Assembly (NCBI RefSeq): GCF_010669285.1
Contig: NZ_CP048711.1
Span: forward strand, 4,092,001 to 4,156,000
Direction of reading: 5' to 3'
Source of the DNA: Kineobactrum salinum
GTDB lineage: Bacteria; Pseudomonadota; Gammaproteobacteria; Pseudomonadales; Halieaceae
Length of the DNA: 64,000 bases
A program made the position numbers and the translations under genes. The notes under the pieces are model-generated. The model worked only from the letters and a program-made list of their open reading frames with translations. It did not search any database and was not told the origin of the DNA. Of this stretch, positions 41,793 through 51,052 are shown piece after piece (position 1 is the first letter of the stretch; each line of letters begins with the position of its first letter).

Positions 41793-44479
41793 GCGTTGGG
41801 CTCCCAGCCAGTGAGCACGAGATACTCGTTGAAGCGGTCGCTGCTTGCCGGCATGGGCAGACCCTCGTCGCCGGGGTCCGATTCGGGGCCGGGTTCGGTG
41901 CCGGCGACGGTGACTTCAATCAGGCCGCGGTCGAGCTGGGCCCGGCGCCAGCGCCAGCTGGCCTCCACCCGCTGCCAGAAGCGGGCCGGCCCCTCCTGGG
42001 TGTCCGGTATTATCCGTTCGGCCTCCGGAAAGAAACCGTGGTCCAGGTTCAGCATATGGGCGTCGCTGACGATGAAGTAGCTCAGCAGGGGCGTCTGGCC
42101 GGCACCCGCAGCCAGGCGCAGCTGCGCATAGGTGGCGAGCTGCAGATAGCTGCCGGCCAGCAGGCTGTCGCGGCGGTAGCGGCGTCCGCCCCACTTGATA
42201 TCGACAATGGCCTCGCGGCCGTCCGCGGTGGTCGCCAGCAGGTCAATGGTGCCGGTGAGAGTACCCCCGGCGAACTGGCCCTGCTGTGGCAGTTCCATCG
42301 CCACCCGGGTGACGCCCGCCTGCTGCAGCTGTTCCACCAGTACCTGCAGGGCTTCCTGCAGCTGGCTGCCGAAGCGCTCGGCTTCAGCCTGACGGCCGGC
42401 TTCCAGCAACAGCGCGCCCTCCTGCTGCAGCAGTGCAGGCAGTTGGCGCTGAACCCAGGCCGCGATGGCCTGCGGTGCGATCTGGGCAATGTCCGGCTGA
42501 GCGGCAAAAAACAGCTCGAACAGGCGGTGGGCGAGCCTGCCCTTGAGCAGGCTGCCGTCGCTTAGCGTGACCAGCGAGCCGGACCGGATGCGGGCCGAAT
42601 AGCGCAGCACCCATTGATAGGGGCTGTGCAGGCAGGCCTCCAGACTGGAGTAGGATTCCGTCTCGCGGGGTGCTATGGCGTTACCCAGCGGCAACTGCCA
42701 CCAGCGGCTCCTGGCGGGCAGTGAACGGGCTGACAGTGCCTGCTGTGGCAGCTCCAGCCGCGCGGCGGTGGCAGGGTCAGCAGCGTCCAGCACCGGCAGA
42801 TTGCGGCTGAGGCTTTGCAGCAGGTCCCATACCGGGTGCGGGCGCTCGGCGTCGTCGTGCAACACCAGCAGGCATTGCTGACGGGCGCACAGCAATGGCC
42901 GCAGCTGGGCCCGCGCCTGCCACTGCAGCTGCGCTGCCTCACTGTGCAGCTGCACCCCGTGCGCGGCCAGCGCGCTGCGCTCGGCGCGGGACCAGGGCCA
43001 GCGCCGGACCCGGCCGCTGGCCTGGCAGTCCCACCAGATCACCTGCTCCACCGGCTCCCGGAAGGCGCCTGCGTGGCTGGCGGCGAGCGCCCGGCCGGGT
43101 CCCGGACCCAGCTCGGCGCCGCGGTCGGTCACGTCACAACCGCTGCCGCGGACGTCGTCGATCAGGCGCAGTACCTGGTCACGGTTGAGCCGGTCACGGC
43201 CATGACGCTGCAGCCGCTGCAGTGCCCGTTCGAATTCCACGGCCTGGTTGATGGCGATGGTGTACAGCGAGCGCAGTGCCTCATCGCTACTCGCCTCCTG
43301 CGCCGCACCCAACCAGCTGGCGAGGCGCTGGGCGCGCCGTTCCAGCGTCGCCGTGTCGGCGCCCTGTTCCGGCGGAAAACGCTCTGGTTCCAGCCAGTAA
43401 CGGATATTCTCGGCGTGGCGGGTGCGCTGGGCGGGTTCCTCTTGTTCCAGGCAGGCCGCTACCGCCTGCTGCCATTGTTCGCTGCCGATGCCGGGGATTG
43501 CGGCGGCAGTTTGTGTCAGCCGCTCCCGTTGCCGGGCCGGAATCGGAGCCACCGGATGTGACAGGAACTGGAACAGCGCCCTGGCATTGAGCGGTTCCCA
43601 CAACAGCTCGCAGGCCAGCGGCAACAGCTGGAACAGCGGGCGCCAGACCGAGCTGGCACCGAAACCCAGGCGCGGCGCACCGATAGCTTCCAGTGCTTCA
43701 TCCAGCAAGTCACCGCGCTGCTCGGCGAGAATGGCCGGTCCGGCGTTGCCGCTTGTCGCCAATTGCCTGGCGGTCAGCGCGGCGATCAGGGGCGCGCTGG
43801 CGGCGGGGGCATCCGCCTGCAGTGCCAGCAGACTGCCATCGCCGCGCAGGTTCAGCGGCGCCGGGCCCGGCGCCAGCAGGTATTGCTGTACCCGGTGGAG
43901 GTCGCTGCCTTCGACTGCAGCGGGCTGTGGCGCAGCAGTGTGCTCCAGCGGCAGTTCCAGGGTGGTCAGCAGTTGCTGCCACAGCGGCGGGAAATCTTCC
44001 AGCCGGTCCGCGAGCGTTATCCGCCGCAGCGCCACCGGATGCTCCGGCAACAGTGCGATCACTCGCTGCAGGCGCTGTCCGGTGCCGGCTGCCACCCGCT
44101 CCCGCGCCAGTGTTTCTATTGCCGCCATCGCGGTCAGTCGCGGTGGTGCCGCGGGCGGGAAGTGACCGCTCCAGCCTGCTTCGTACCAGTGATCGCGCCA
44201 CTGCAGCAGGCTGCGGGCCACGGCGAAGGGATCTGCCTCCCAGGAGGCTTGGTAAAACTGGCCGCCGCGGTCAGTCTCGTCGATACAGGCGAGGTACTGG
44301 ATCAGGCGGGAACTGAAGGGCGTCTCGGCGGCGGGAATGCCGAGCCGGGTCTCCAGCAGCTGCAGCAGGCCTCTGGGCCCGGTGTGCACCAATCCCAGGC
44401 TGTCGGCCGGACGTTCAGGGGTGGCCGCGTCACCTTTCAGGGCGAGGCTGACATCAATGGTACCGACGGCAGTGGGCAT
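41789..44479 (-). CDS. AddB-like PD-(D/E)XK nuclease/inactivated-helicase partner
   Basis: 896 residues, first gene of the operon. The N-terminal two thirds are helicase-like without a recognisable Walker A, as in AddB/RecC-type scaffolds. The C-terminal nuclease domain shows SYSSLEACLHSPYQWVLRY, LKGRLAHRLFELFF, then GTLTGTIDLLATTADGREAIVDIKWGG, with Asp and D-x-K catalytic residues, and QLATYAQLRLAAG. The iron-sulfur cysteine set of Bacillus AddB is not evident: only the single Cys near the SYSSLE segment is in position. The stop overlaps the AddA-like start by four bases. Upstream 360 bp are free of genes and should hold the operon promoter. Confidence 0.85.
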   Translation of the reverse strand: MPTAVGTIDVSLALKGDAATPERPADSLGLVHTGPRGLLQLLETRLGIPAAETPFSSRLIQYLACIDETDRGGQFYQASWEADPFAVARSLLQWRDHWYEAGWSGHFPPAAPPRLTAMAAIETLARERVAAGTGQRLQRVIALLPEHPVALRRITLADRLEDFPPLWQQLLTTLELPLEHTAAPQPAAVEGSDLHRVQQYLLAPGPAPLNLRGDGSLLALQADAPAASAPLIAALTARQLATSGNAGPAILAEQRGDLLDEALEAIGAPRLGFGASSVWRPLFQLLPLACELLWEPLNARALFQFLSHPVAPIPARQRERLTQTAAAIPGIGSEQWQQAVAACLEQEEPAQRTRHAENIRYWLEPERFPPEQGADTATLERRAQRLASWLGAAQEASSDEALRSLYTIAINQAVEFERALQRLQRHGRDRLNRDQVLRLIDDVRGSGCDVTDRGAELGPGPGRALAASHAGAFREPVEQVIWWDCQASGRVRRWPWSRAERSALAAHGVQLHSEAAQLQWQARAQLRPLLCARQQCLLVLHDDAERPHPVWDLLQSLSRNLPVLDAADPATAARLELPQQALSARSLPARSRWWQLPLGNAIAPRETESYSSLEACLHSPYQWVLRYSARIRSGSLVTLSDGSLLKGRLAHRLFELFFAAQPDIAQIAPQAIAAWVQRQLPALLQQEGALLLEAGRQAEAERFGSQLQEALQVLVEQLQQAGVTRVAMELPQQGQFAGGTLTGTIDLLATTADGREAIVDIKWGGRRYRRDSLLAGSYLQLATYAQLRLAAGAGQTPLLSYFIVSDAHMLNLDHGFFPEAERIIPDTQEGPARFWQRVEASWRWRRAQLDRGLIEVTVAGTEPGPESDPGDEGLPMPASSDRFNEYLVLTGWEPNA

Positions 44480-44754
44480 GGTGTGCGGTCTCTGATCAGG
44501 CTGCAGGTGGGGGTCCAGTGTACTGGAAGGAACACAGACAGCGCGAATTCGGAGGGTAACGTTTTTTTCAGAAGGCCGGAACAGGCTGCTTGGTACTTTT
44601 CACACTTTTCAGTCCAGTCGCCGTAATTTTATTTAAATATAATAAAAACAATAGGATATAAAATTAACAGAGATTGGTTCGAACTGCAGTGACAGCGGCG
44701 GCCCGATAAATAACAATATTATTCATAGCGCAGCTTATTGCAATTTGGGTATTT

Positions 44755-44784
44755 GTGTTACCATGTGCGCCATTAAGGTAACAC
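44755..44784. promoter_or_regulatory. Perfect 8-bp inverted repeat in AT-rich intergenic region
   Basis: GTGTTACC (44755-44762) and GGTAACAC (44777-44784) are exactly complementary arms separated by 14 bases, about 60 bp upstream of the small exported protein gene at 44843. It could be an operator or a leader hairpin. The remainder of the 44480-44842 gap has no coding signal. 44625-44675 is strongly AT-rich (TTTAAATATAATAAAAAC) and looks like promoter/UP-element DNA serving the divergent genes. Confidence 0.45.
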
Positions 44785-44842
44785 ATTGCGATGACAGGTC
44801 GGGTGGTCCGGTTTCTGGTCGCATATTCAAAGGAGAGATGGA

Positions 44843-45130
44843 ATGAAAACTGTGGCTGGAATAGCCAACATTGGCACCCTGGTGCTGACTGCCGTACTGA
44901 GCACTTCAGCGTTCGCAGGGGAACCCGCACAAGCGGACTCACGCCTGACCCTGGCGATGAATGATGCTCCGGTGGTCCGCCACGGAGGTCCGTCAATGAC
45001 CCAGGGCACGGATGCCATGCACGCGAGCAATGTCGAAGTCAAAATGGCTGATACCATGGATGAGATTGCCGAGCAATTGAACCGGGAACTGGAAGCCAGG
45101 ATGACCGCGAAGCTGGAACGGGCTATCTGA
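44843..45130 (+). CDS. Small exported protein of unknown function
   Basis: 95 residues with AAGGAGAG upstream of the ATG. A signal peptide (KTVAGIANIGTLVLTAVLSTSAFAG, cleavage about residue 26) precedes a short acidic mature chain ending in an amphipathic helix (ADTMDEIAEQLNRELEARMTAKLERAI). Periplasmic by prediction. No family recognised. It is monocistronic: an AT-rich promoter region and palindrome lie upstream, and a strong terminator lies 20 bp downstream. Confidence 0.75.
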   Translation: MKTVAGIANIGTLVLTAVLSTSAFAGEPAQADSRLTLAMNDAPVVRHGGPSMTQGTDAMHASNVEVKMADTMDEIAEQLNRELEARMTAKLERAI

Positions 45131-45150
45131 CATCACCGGCTGTTTTTGCA

Positions 45151-45186
45151 AAGGCCCGGCGTCGCAGGACGTCGGGCCTTTTTTTT
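45151..45186 (+). terminator. Rho-independent terminator after small exported protein gene
   Basis: AAGGCCCGGCGTC and GACGTCGGGCCTT form a GC-rich stem with one small asymmetry and a short loop, followed by eight T residues. It closes the single-gene transcription unit at 44843-45130 and faces the end of the REC-EAL gene, which it may also serve. Confidence 0.88.
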
Positions 45187-45202
45187 ACCGGTCACTTTGC
45201 GC

Positions 45203-46414
45203 TCAGACTGTCGGCTCGCGGGAGTGCTTCCACGCCAGGAAGGCCTCGCCATCCACCGGGCGCGAGAACAGGAAGCCCTGGGCGTAATCACAGCCGGCAT
45301 CCTTCAGATACTGCAGGGTCCAGGCATCCTCCACGCCCTCGGCGGTGACACTCAGGTTCAGGGCGCGACCCAGACTGATCACCGCGGAAACGATTTTCTG
45401 GGACTCTTCCGAATAGGGCGCCGAAATCACAAACATCTTGTCGATTTTCAGTTCTGAAAACGGCAGCCGGGCCAGCTGGATCAGCGAGGAATAGCCGATC
45501 CCGAAGTCGTCGATGGACAGGCTGAAACCCTTGATCCGGAACTGGGTCAGTATCTGCAGTGTGGCGACCGGATTTTCCATGCTGCTGGTTTCGGTCACCT
45601 CGAGCACGACCTGCTGGGGTGCCACGCCGAGCCGCGTGCATTGCTGTGCAACCCAGTCGGGAAATTCCGGCGACGACAGGGTTTTGGCGGACAGGTTGAG
45701 CGCGATCTGCAGATTCTGGCCGTGGCAATGGGCCGCGAACCATTCCAGTGCCTGGACGAAGATCTGCTCCGTCAGCTGCGCGATCAGGCCCGAGCCCTCC
45801 GCCAGCGGAATGAATCGATCGGGGAACAGCATGCCCTGCGTGGGATGCTGCCACCGTGCCAGGCATTCAAGACCCACCAGGTGGCCGGTGGTGCAGCACA
45901 GCTTGGGTTGGTAGAACACCGTGAATTGCCGTTCGCGCAGGGCTTGCGCCAGCACCTGCTCGGTAATGGCAAACTGCTCCTCGCTGTCGTCCGCCACCGG
46001 CACATTCTGGCTGTGGGAAATCCTGACGCTGCTGGGTGCTGCCAGCAACTGGCGCAGGTCAGCGGGAGTGAAAGGTTTGGGCAGCAGGCCGGCCACCTCC
46101 AGGCCGCTTTCCGTTGCCGCCCTGGCGGCAGCCTCTACCACCCGGCTGCCAAGCCCGCTGGTGATGATCAGGGCGGCCGGGGTATTGTAGTCGGGCAATC
46201 GCTTGATGATCTCGATACCGTCGATATTCGGCATCACCAGGTCGACGATGATATGGCTGGGCGACCAGCAGGCCAGCAGGCGGAAAAACTCCGCCGGCTC
46301 CGTGGTGGAACGGGCCTCGAAGCCGATCTGCTGCGCGATGAGGCACACCGTGACGTTGACATCGGCGTCATCGTCCAGGGTGAGCAGGCGGCGCGCTTGG
46401 GAATCCGGTGCCAT
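45203..46414 (-). CDS. Response-regulator (REC) plus EAL-domain c-di-GMP phosphodiesterase
   Basis: 403 residues. N-terminal REC domain: acidic pocket LTLDDDADVN, phosphoacceptor Asp in HIIVDLVMPN, conserved Lys in LLPKPFTP. From about residue 150 an EAL domain: FYQPKLCCTTGHLVGLECLARWQHP (E-C-L in place of E-A-L), ALNLSAKTL, EVTETSSM, SIDDFGIGYSSL, LKIDKMFV and AEGVEDAW. The metal-binding Glu/Asn/Glu/Asp-Asp/Lys/Glu set is intact, so c-di-GMP hydrolysis is plausible despite the Ala-to-Cys change. No partner histidine kinase is adjacent. Confidence 0.9.
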   Translation of the reverse strand: MAPDSQARRLLTLDDDADVNVTVCLIAQQIGFEARSTTEPAEFFRLLACWSPSHIIVDLVMPNIDGIEIIKRLPDYNTPAALIITSGLGSRVVEAAARAATESGLEVAGLLPKPFTPADLRQLLAAPSSVRISHSQNVPVADDSEEQFAITEQVLAQALRERQFTVFYQPKLCCTTGHLVGLECLARWQHPTQGMLFPDRFIPLAEGSGLIAQLTEQIFVQALEWFAAHCHGQNLQIALNLSAKTLSSPEFPDWVAQQCTRLGVAPQQVVLEVTETSSMENPVATLQILTQFRIKGFSLSIDDFGIGYSSLIQLARLPFSELKIDKMFVISAPYSEESQKIVSAVISLGRALNLSVTAEGVEDAWTLQYLKDAGCDYAQGFLFSRPVDGEAFLAWKHSREPTV

Positions 46415-46628
46415 AGGCTTGTTATACTCTGGTCGGTTCTGCCGTTGCCGGCGGAAGACCGCCAGTCGCGGGAAAACTGTTCTGATTACCGGCGCTCACT
46501 GCCCATACTCCATGTCTGAGGCTACGGGTGCAAGGTATTTGGCGATTATCGGTATTGCATTGCCGGTGCAGGATTGAGGGCCGGAAGCGAGCAGGCTGGA
46601 GTCCCTGATTTGGAGTCCGTGAGCATGC

Positions 46629-47174
46629 TCAGCCGGGGTACTGCCGCAGGATCAACTGGTCGCCGCGCTGGGTAAATTCAATGTGCTTGAGAAAGGACAT
46701 GCCCAGCAGGACCTCCCTGGTCTGTAGCCCGGGAACGATGCCGGCACTGACATCGTGCAGCGCGATCTCGCCCACGCTGACACTTTGCAGGCGGGTGGCA
46801 TAGGACATGGCCACACCGTTGGCGGTCTGGGTGCGGAACGCGCGGCCCGGCTCCAGCGCCAGCCGCCGGGCAACGGCTTCGGGAATGGCGACGCCGGTGG
46901 CGCCGGTGTCGAGCATGAACACCACCGGCTGGCCGTTGATGGCGCCGCTGGTGACATAGTGGCCGTGGCGGTTGCGCTGCAGTACGACCTCGCGAATGCC
47001 ATCCTTGGCGTAGCGGGTCTCCAGAGCCTGGTTGGGGTTGTGCTGCCGATCCAGCAGATCGTTGAAGAAGAACCCCAGCAGTGCCATGAACACCAGCCAG
47101 GCCAGCGCCTGCATCGTCAGGCCCATGCGTTTGTGTGCCCTTGCCTCGTCGTTCATGCCCATGCCTTCGCGCAA
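46629..47174 (-). CDS. Membrane-anchored retropepsin-like aspartic protease (TIGR02281-type clan AA)
   Basis: 181 residues. TTG 47174 is favoured because AGGAG sits 7 bases upstream; ATGs at 47162 and 47156 are alternatives. A single N-terminal membrane helix (about residues 19-40) is followed by a retropepsin fold. This has the catalytic VVFMLDTGATGVAIPE (D-T-G-A), a flap region and VLLGMSFLKHIEFTQRGDQLIL near the C-terminus. One D-T-G per chain means it acts as a homodimer, probably on the periplasmic face. Substrates are unknown for this family. Confidence 0.88.
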   Translation of the reverse strand: MREGMGMNDEARAHKRMGLTMQALAWLVFMALLGFFFNDLLDRQHNPNQALETRYAKDGIREVVLQRNRHGHYVTSGAINGQPVVFMLDTGATGVAIPEAVARRLALEPGRAFRTQTANGVAMSYATRLQSVSVGEIALHDVSAGIVPGLQTREVLLGMSFLKHIEFTQRGDQLILRQYPG

Positions 47175-47277
47175 ATACTCACTCCTGCCTCATGCCGCTA
47201 ATGTATCACGGCTTGACCGGGTGGCGTTGACTGCCGGTCCTCGGCTACCCTTTGCGCTTACAGGGGGGTAGCCTGGT

Positions 47278-48966
47278 ATGGATTTGTCACTGATACACAG
47301 TTCACCGTTCTATGAGTGGGCGGCGCTGCTGGCGCTGGCGGCTGCGGTCGGCTTTATCGGTCTGCAGCTGCGCCAGCCCATGGTCGTGAGCTTCATTGCG
47401 GTGGGGGTGCTGGCCGGACCGTCAGCCCTTGACCTGGTGCAGTCGCAGCAGAGCATCGACCTGATGGCGGAGCTCGGTATCGCCGTGCTGCTGTTCCTGG
47501 TAGGCCTGAAGCTGGATCTGAAGCTGGTGCGAACCCTGGGGATGGTGGCGCTGGCAACCGGCCTCGGCCAGGTGTTGTTCACCTCCCTGTTTGGCTACCT
47601 GCTGGCACTGGCACTGGGGATGAGTCATGTGGTGGCGCTGTATGTGGCGGTTGCGCTGACCTTTTCCAGTACCATCATTATCGTCAAGCTCCTGTCGGAC
47701 AAGCGCGAGGTGGATTCCCTGCACGGTCGCATCGCGATCGGCTTCCTGATTGTGCAGGACCTGGTGGTCGTGCTGGCGATGATGGTGTTGTCGTCTGTTG
47801 GCATCGGTGCCGACAGTGCGGCCAGCGGGGATGCGGTGGCCGGCATTGTCCGGATCCTGCTCAATGGTCTGGGGATGTTGCTGTTTGTGCTGCTGTTCAT
47901 CCGCTATCTGGCCACGCCGCTGGTGGGCCGGATTGCCCACTCCCAGGAGCTGCTGGTGACCTACGCGATCGCCTGGGCGGCACTGTTGGCCGCGCTGGGA
48001 CACTACCTGGGCTTCAGCCGGGAGCTGGGCGGTTTGCTGGCGGGTATTTCGCTGGCCTCAACTCCCTACCGAGAGGCCATTGTTTCCCGGCTCGGCTCGC
48101 TGCGCGACTTCCTGTTGCTGTTTTTCTTCATTTCCCTGGGCACCAGGCTGGATCTGGGCCTGCTGGGCGCCCAGGTCGGGCCGGCATTGGTGCTCTCCTT
48201 ATTTGTACTGATTGGCAACCCGCTGATTGTGATGGTCATCATGGGGCTGCTGGGCTACCGCAAGCGTACCGGGTTCCTGGCTGGCCTGACGGTGGCCCAG
48301 ATCAGCGAGTTTTCGCTGATATTCATGGCCATGGGGATGAGCCTGGGTCATGTGGATGCGCCGGCGCTGGGGTTGGTGACGCTGGTGGGATTGATCACCA
48401 TTGCACTGTCGGTCTACATGATTACCTGGTCGCATGTACTGTATCGGCTGCTGGAGCCGGTGTTGGGTCTTTTTGAACGCTCCAATCCTGCTCGCGAGGA
48501 GAATATCGACGAGCAGGGTCTGGATCGGGCCCGGCACGATGTGATCCTGTTTGGCCTGGGACGCTATGGCAGGGCGCTGGCCCATTTCCTGGCCCAGCAG
48601 GACCTGCGTATCCTGGCGGTCGATTTCAATCCCGAAGCTGTGCGCCGTTGGCGGGCCGCGGGTGGTGACGCGGTATTCGGCGATGCGTCGGATCCGGATT
48701 TCATGGCCTCATTGCCTCTGGAGCAGGTCAAATGGGTGCTGCGTGCACTGCCGCAGCACGATATCGGCGTGACCCATGAGGATCCGCGCCTGCTCATTAT
48801 CAACGGCCTGCGCAGCCCGGGTTATCGCGGTCGCATCGCTGTAGCCAGCCATAGTGAGCACGATGTCGAGGTGCTGCGGACAAAGGGTGCCGACCTGGTG
48901 CTGGCACCGTTCACCGACGCGGCGGAGCGCGCCGTGGCCAGGTTACTGGAGCCGACGCCGGGCTGA
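47278..48966 (+). CDS. CPA2-family cation:proton antiporter with TrkA-N (RCK) domain (KefB/KefC-like)
   Basis: 562 residues. About 12-13 membrane helices, with the CPA2 motifs MAELGIAVLLFLVGLKLDL and ALTFSSTIIIVKLLSDK, then GRIAIGFLIVQDLVVV holding the Gln-Asp ion-site motif. A C-terminal Rossmann RCK domain (DVILFGLGRYGRALAHFL, ILAVDFNPEAV) binds a nucleotide regulator. It is expected to exchange K+ or Na+ for H+ at the inner membrane. It lacks a long C-terminal regulatory extension and a KefF/G ancillary gene, so glutathione gating is not implied. An ATG follows a G-rich ACAGGGGGGTAG. Confidence 0.9.
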   Translation: MDLSLIHSSPFYEWAALLALAAAVGFIGLQLRQPMVVSFIAVGVLAGPSALDLVQSQQSIDLMAELGIAVLLFLVGLKLDLKLVRTLGMVALATGLGQVLFTSLFGYLLALALGMSHVVALYVAVALTFSSTIIIVKLLSDKREVDSLHGRIAIGFLIVQDLVVVLAMMVLSSVGIGADSAASGDAVAGIVRILLNGLGMLLFVLLFIRYLATPLVGRIAHSQELLVTYAIAWAALLAALGHYLGFSRELGGLLAGISLASTPYREAIVSRLGSLRDFLLLFFFISLGTRLDLGLLGAQVGPALVLSLFVLIGNPLIVMVIMGLLGYRKRTGFLAGLTVAQISEFSLIFMAMGMSLGHVDAPALGLVTLVGLITIALSVYMITWSHVLYRLLEPVLGLFERSNPAREENIDEQGLDRARHDVILFGLGRYGRALAHFLAQQDLRILAVDFNPEAVRRWRAAGGDAVFGDASDPDFMASLPLEQVKWVLRALPQHDIGVTHEDPRLLIINGLRSPGYRGRIAVASHSEHDVEVLRTKGADLVLAPFTDAAERAVARLLEPTPG

Positions 48967-49043
48967 GCCTTTTATTGCGCCGGGCATAATTCTATACTCC
49001 CGGCTCGGATCACCGCACAGGCAAACCGGCGAGGACAAACCGT

Positions 49044-51003
49044 TTGGCAGATGACACAGATAAGCGCGACCCGGAAACAGGGGCTGCCGGAGCCGGTGAC
49101 CGCGCCGATGACGACGCCACCGAAATCAATCCGGAGGGGGAATACACCGAATTTCGCTCGGCCACCCAGACCTCGGCCGGGTTCGACCATGCCCGGCAGT
49201 TGGCGCGCAAGGCGCACGGCGACAGTGGCCGCCTGCTGAAGAAGCGCTTCGTGCTGGAGGACGTGCTGGGGGAGGGTGGCATGGGCCTGGTCTACAAGGC
49301 CCGCGATCTGCGCAAGGTGGAGGCCGAGGACCGCAATCCCTACATTGCCGTCAAAGTCCTGGGGCAGAATTTCAAGGATCATCCCCAGGCGTTTGTCTCA
49401 CTGCAGCAGGAGGCAGTGAAGTCGCAGAAGCTGGCCCACCCCAATATTGTCACCGTGCACGATTTCGACCGCGATGGGGACACCATCTTCATGACCATGG
49501 AGTTGCTCAAGGGCGATCCCCTGGACAGTCTGCTGCGGCTGGAAGCGCCGTTCAGCAAGGAAGTGGCGCTACGTTACTTCAACGATCTCTGCGCCGGCCT
49601 GGACTATGCCCACAAGCGCGGCCTGATCCATTCGGATTTCAAGCCCGGCAATATCTTCGTCACCACCGGTGGTACCGTCAAGATACTCGACTTCGGGATC
49701 GCCCGCGCTGCCAGCAAGGGTGCCCTCAGCCATGATTACGATGCGGGCGAACTGGGCGCGCTAACCCCGCCTATGCCACCGTCGAAATGGTTAACGGCGA
49801 ACCCCCAAGCTTCAGCGACGACATCTATGCGCTGGCCTGTGTGCTTTATATCATGCTCACCGGCGAACATCCCTACGACCGCAAGAGTGCAGCAGACGCG
49901 AAGGCCGCAAACCTGAAGCCGGTCCGCCCGACTGCCTGAATACCCGCGAGTGGCAGGCCTTGAGCACGGCCCTGAGCACCGACAGGCACAAGCGCCCCGC
50001 GACCATCGTCGCGTTCCGGGACGCTTTGCTGCCACCCAAACGCAGTGGCGGCAGGAAGAGTCTGGCCGCCGTGCTGCTGGTGCTGGTAGTGGCCGGCGCC
50101 TGGTTTGGCTACCAGCAGTACCAGGGCGGACTGGAGCAGCAACGGGTTGTAGACAGCCGGCTGCAGACGGGACAGGACTGTTTCTACAGCCAGGATTTCA
50201 AGTGTGCGATAGAGAACGCGCTGGTGGTCAGGAGTCTGGCGCCCCAGAATGCCAAGGCCGCGAAGTTGTTGAACGCCGCCGAAGAGGCCCAGGCCGAGGC
50301 GCAACAGGAGCAGTTGGTCAACGAGCGCATGCAAGCCGCCGAAACCTGTTTCGAGGCGGAGGATTTCGACTGTGCCCGTTCTCGGCTGCGTACCCTGCTG
50401 GATCTGGTGCCGGGGCAGGCCCAGGCAATCCTGATGCTACAGCGGGTGGAGCAGGCGAGCGCCCGGCAATTGATTACCACGACGCTGGAGCGGGCCCAGG
50501 ACTGTGTTGACGCCGCCGATATCGACTGCGCGCGGCAGGCGCTGGCCGCGGCCCAGGAGGCCGGCGCCCAGCCGGGGGATCTGTATCCCGTTCAGAGCCA
50601 GGTCGACGAAATGGCTCTGGAATTGATGGCTGCGGCCCGCGACCGGGAGGCGCGTATCGGACTGCTGTTGGAGGAGGGCCGCTCCTGCCTGCAACTGAAT
50701 GACTTTGCCTGTGTGGAAGACCGGGTCGTGGCCGTCCTGGAGCAGGACAGTGGGAACAGCGCCGCCGCCGAACTGCGCCAGGCCGTGGCGGCCGCCCGTG
50801 AGCAGCTGCGCTTCCGCGAGCAGACGGTGGCCGGTTTCCTGCAGGAGGCCGAGGACTGTTTCCAGCGCAAGAACTACAGCTGTACAATCGCCAAATCGGA
50901 ATCCGCACTGGCTATTATTCCGCGGCATGCCGCCGCGAGTGCGATGATAGAACGGGCAGATCAGGCCCAGAAACAGGCGAAAATGAATATTTCCATAGAA
51001 TAG
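49044..51003 (+). CDS. Membrane serine/threonine protein kinase with periplasmic C-x7-C repeats, two apparent frameshifts
   Basis: About 653 residues after adding one C at 49765-49768 (restores ALTPAYATVEMVNGE) and one at 49927-49929 (restores RPDCLNTREWQ). Hanks-type kinase: GEGGMGLVYKARD glycine loop, IAVKVLGQNF (Lys), GLIHSDFKPGNIF (catalytic Asp, non-RD since His-Arg-Asp is His-Ser-Asp) and ILDFGIARAA. A single membrane helix follows (SLAAVLLVLVVAGAWFGY). The C-terminal region has five repeats of C-x7-C about 55-65 residues apart, at nt 50179, 50346, 50504, 50687 and 50855, each within an alpha-helical hairpin. Probably a sensor kinase with a disulfide-stabilised extracytoplasmic TPR-like domain. 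The start is not firm: no clear ribosome-binding site. Confidence 0.85.
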
Positions 51004-51052
51004 GCTATGGTGTTGTCAGGCGGCCCCGGCGGGCCGGCCGGGGGAGATTGCA

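Noticed and set aside
39288-42080. Two long + strand open frames opposite the AddA-like gene
   Set aside because: All helicase and nuclease motifs are on the minus strand; the + frames lack any recognisable domain.
49765-49929. Programmed frameshifting in the kinase gene
   Set aside because: No slippery heptamer or pseudoknot visible, two separate sites need the same one-base repair, and similar breaks occur in eight other genes; a sequencing cause is simpler.
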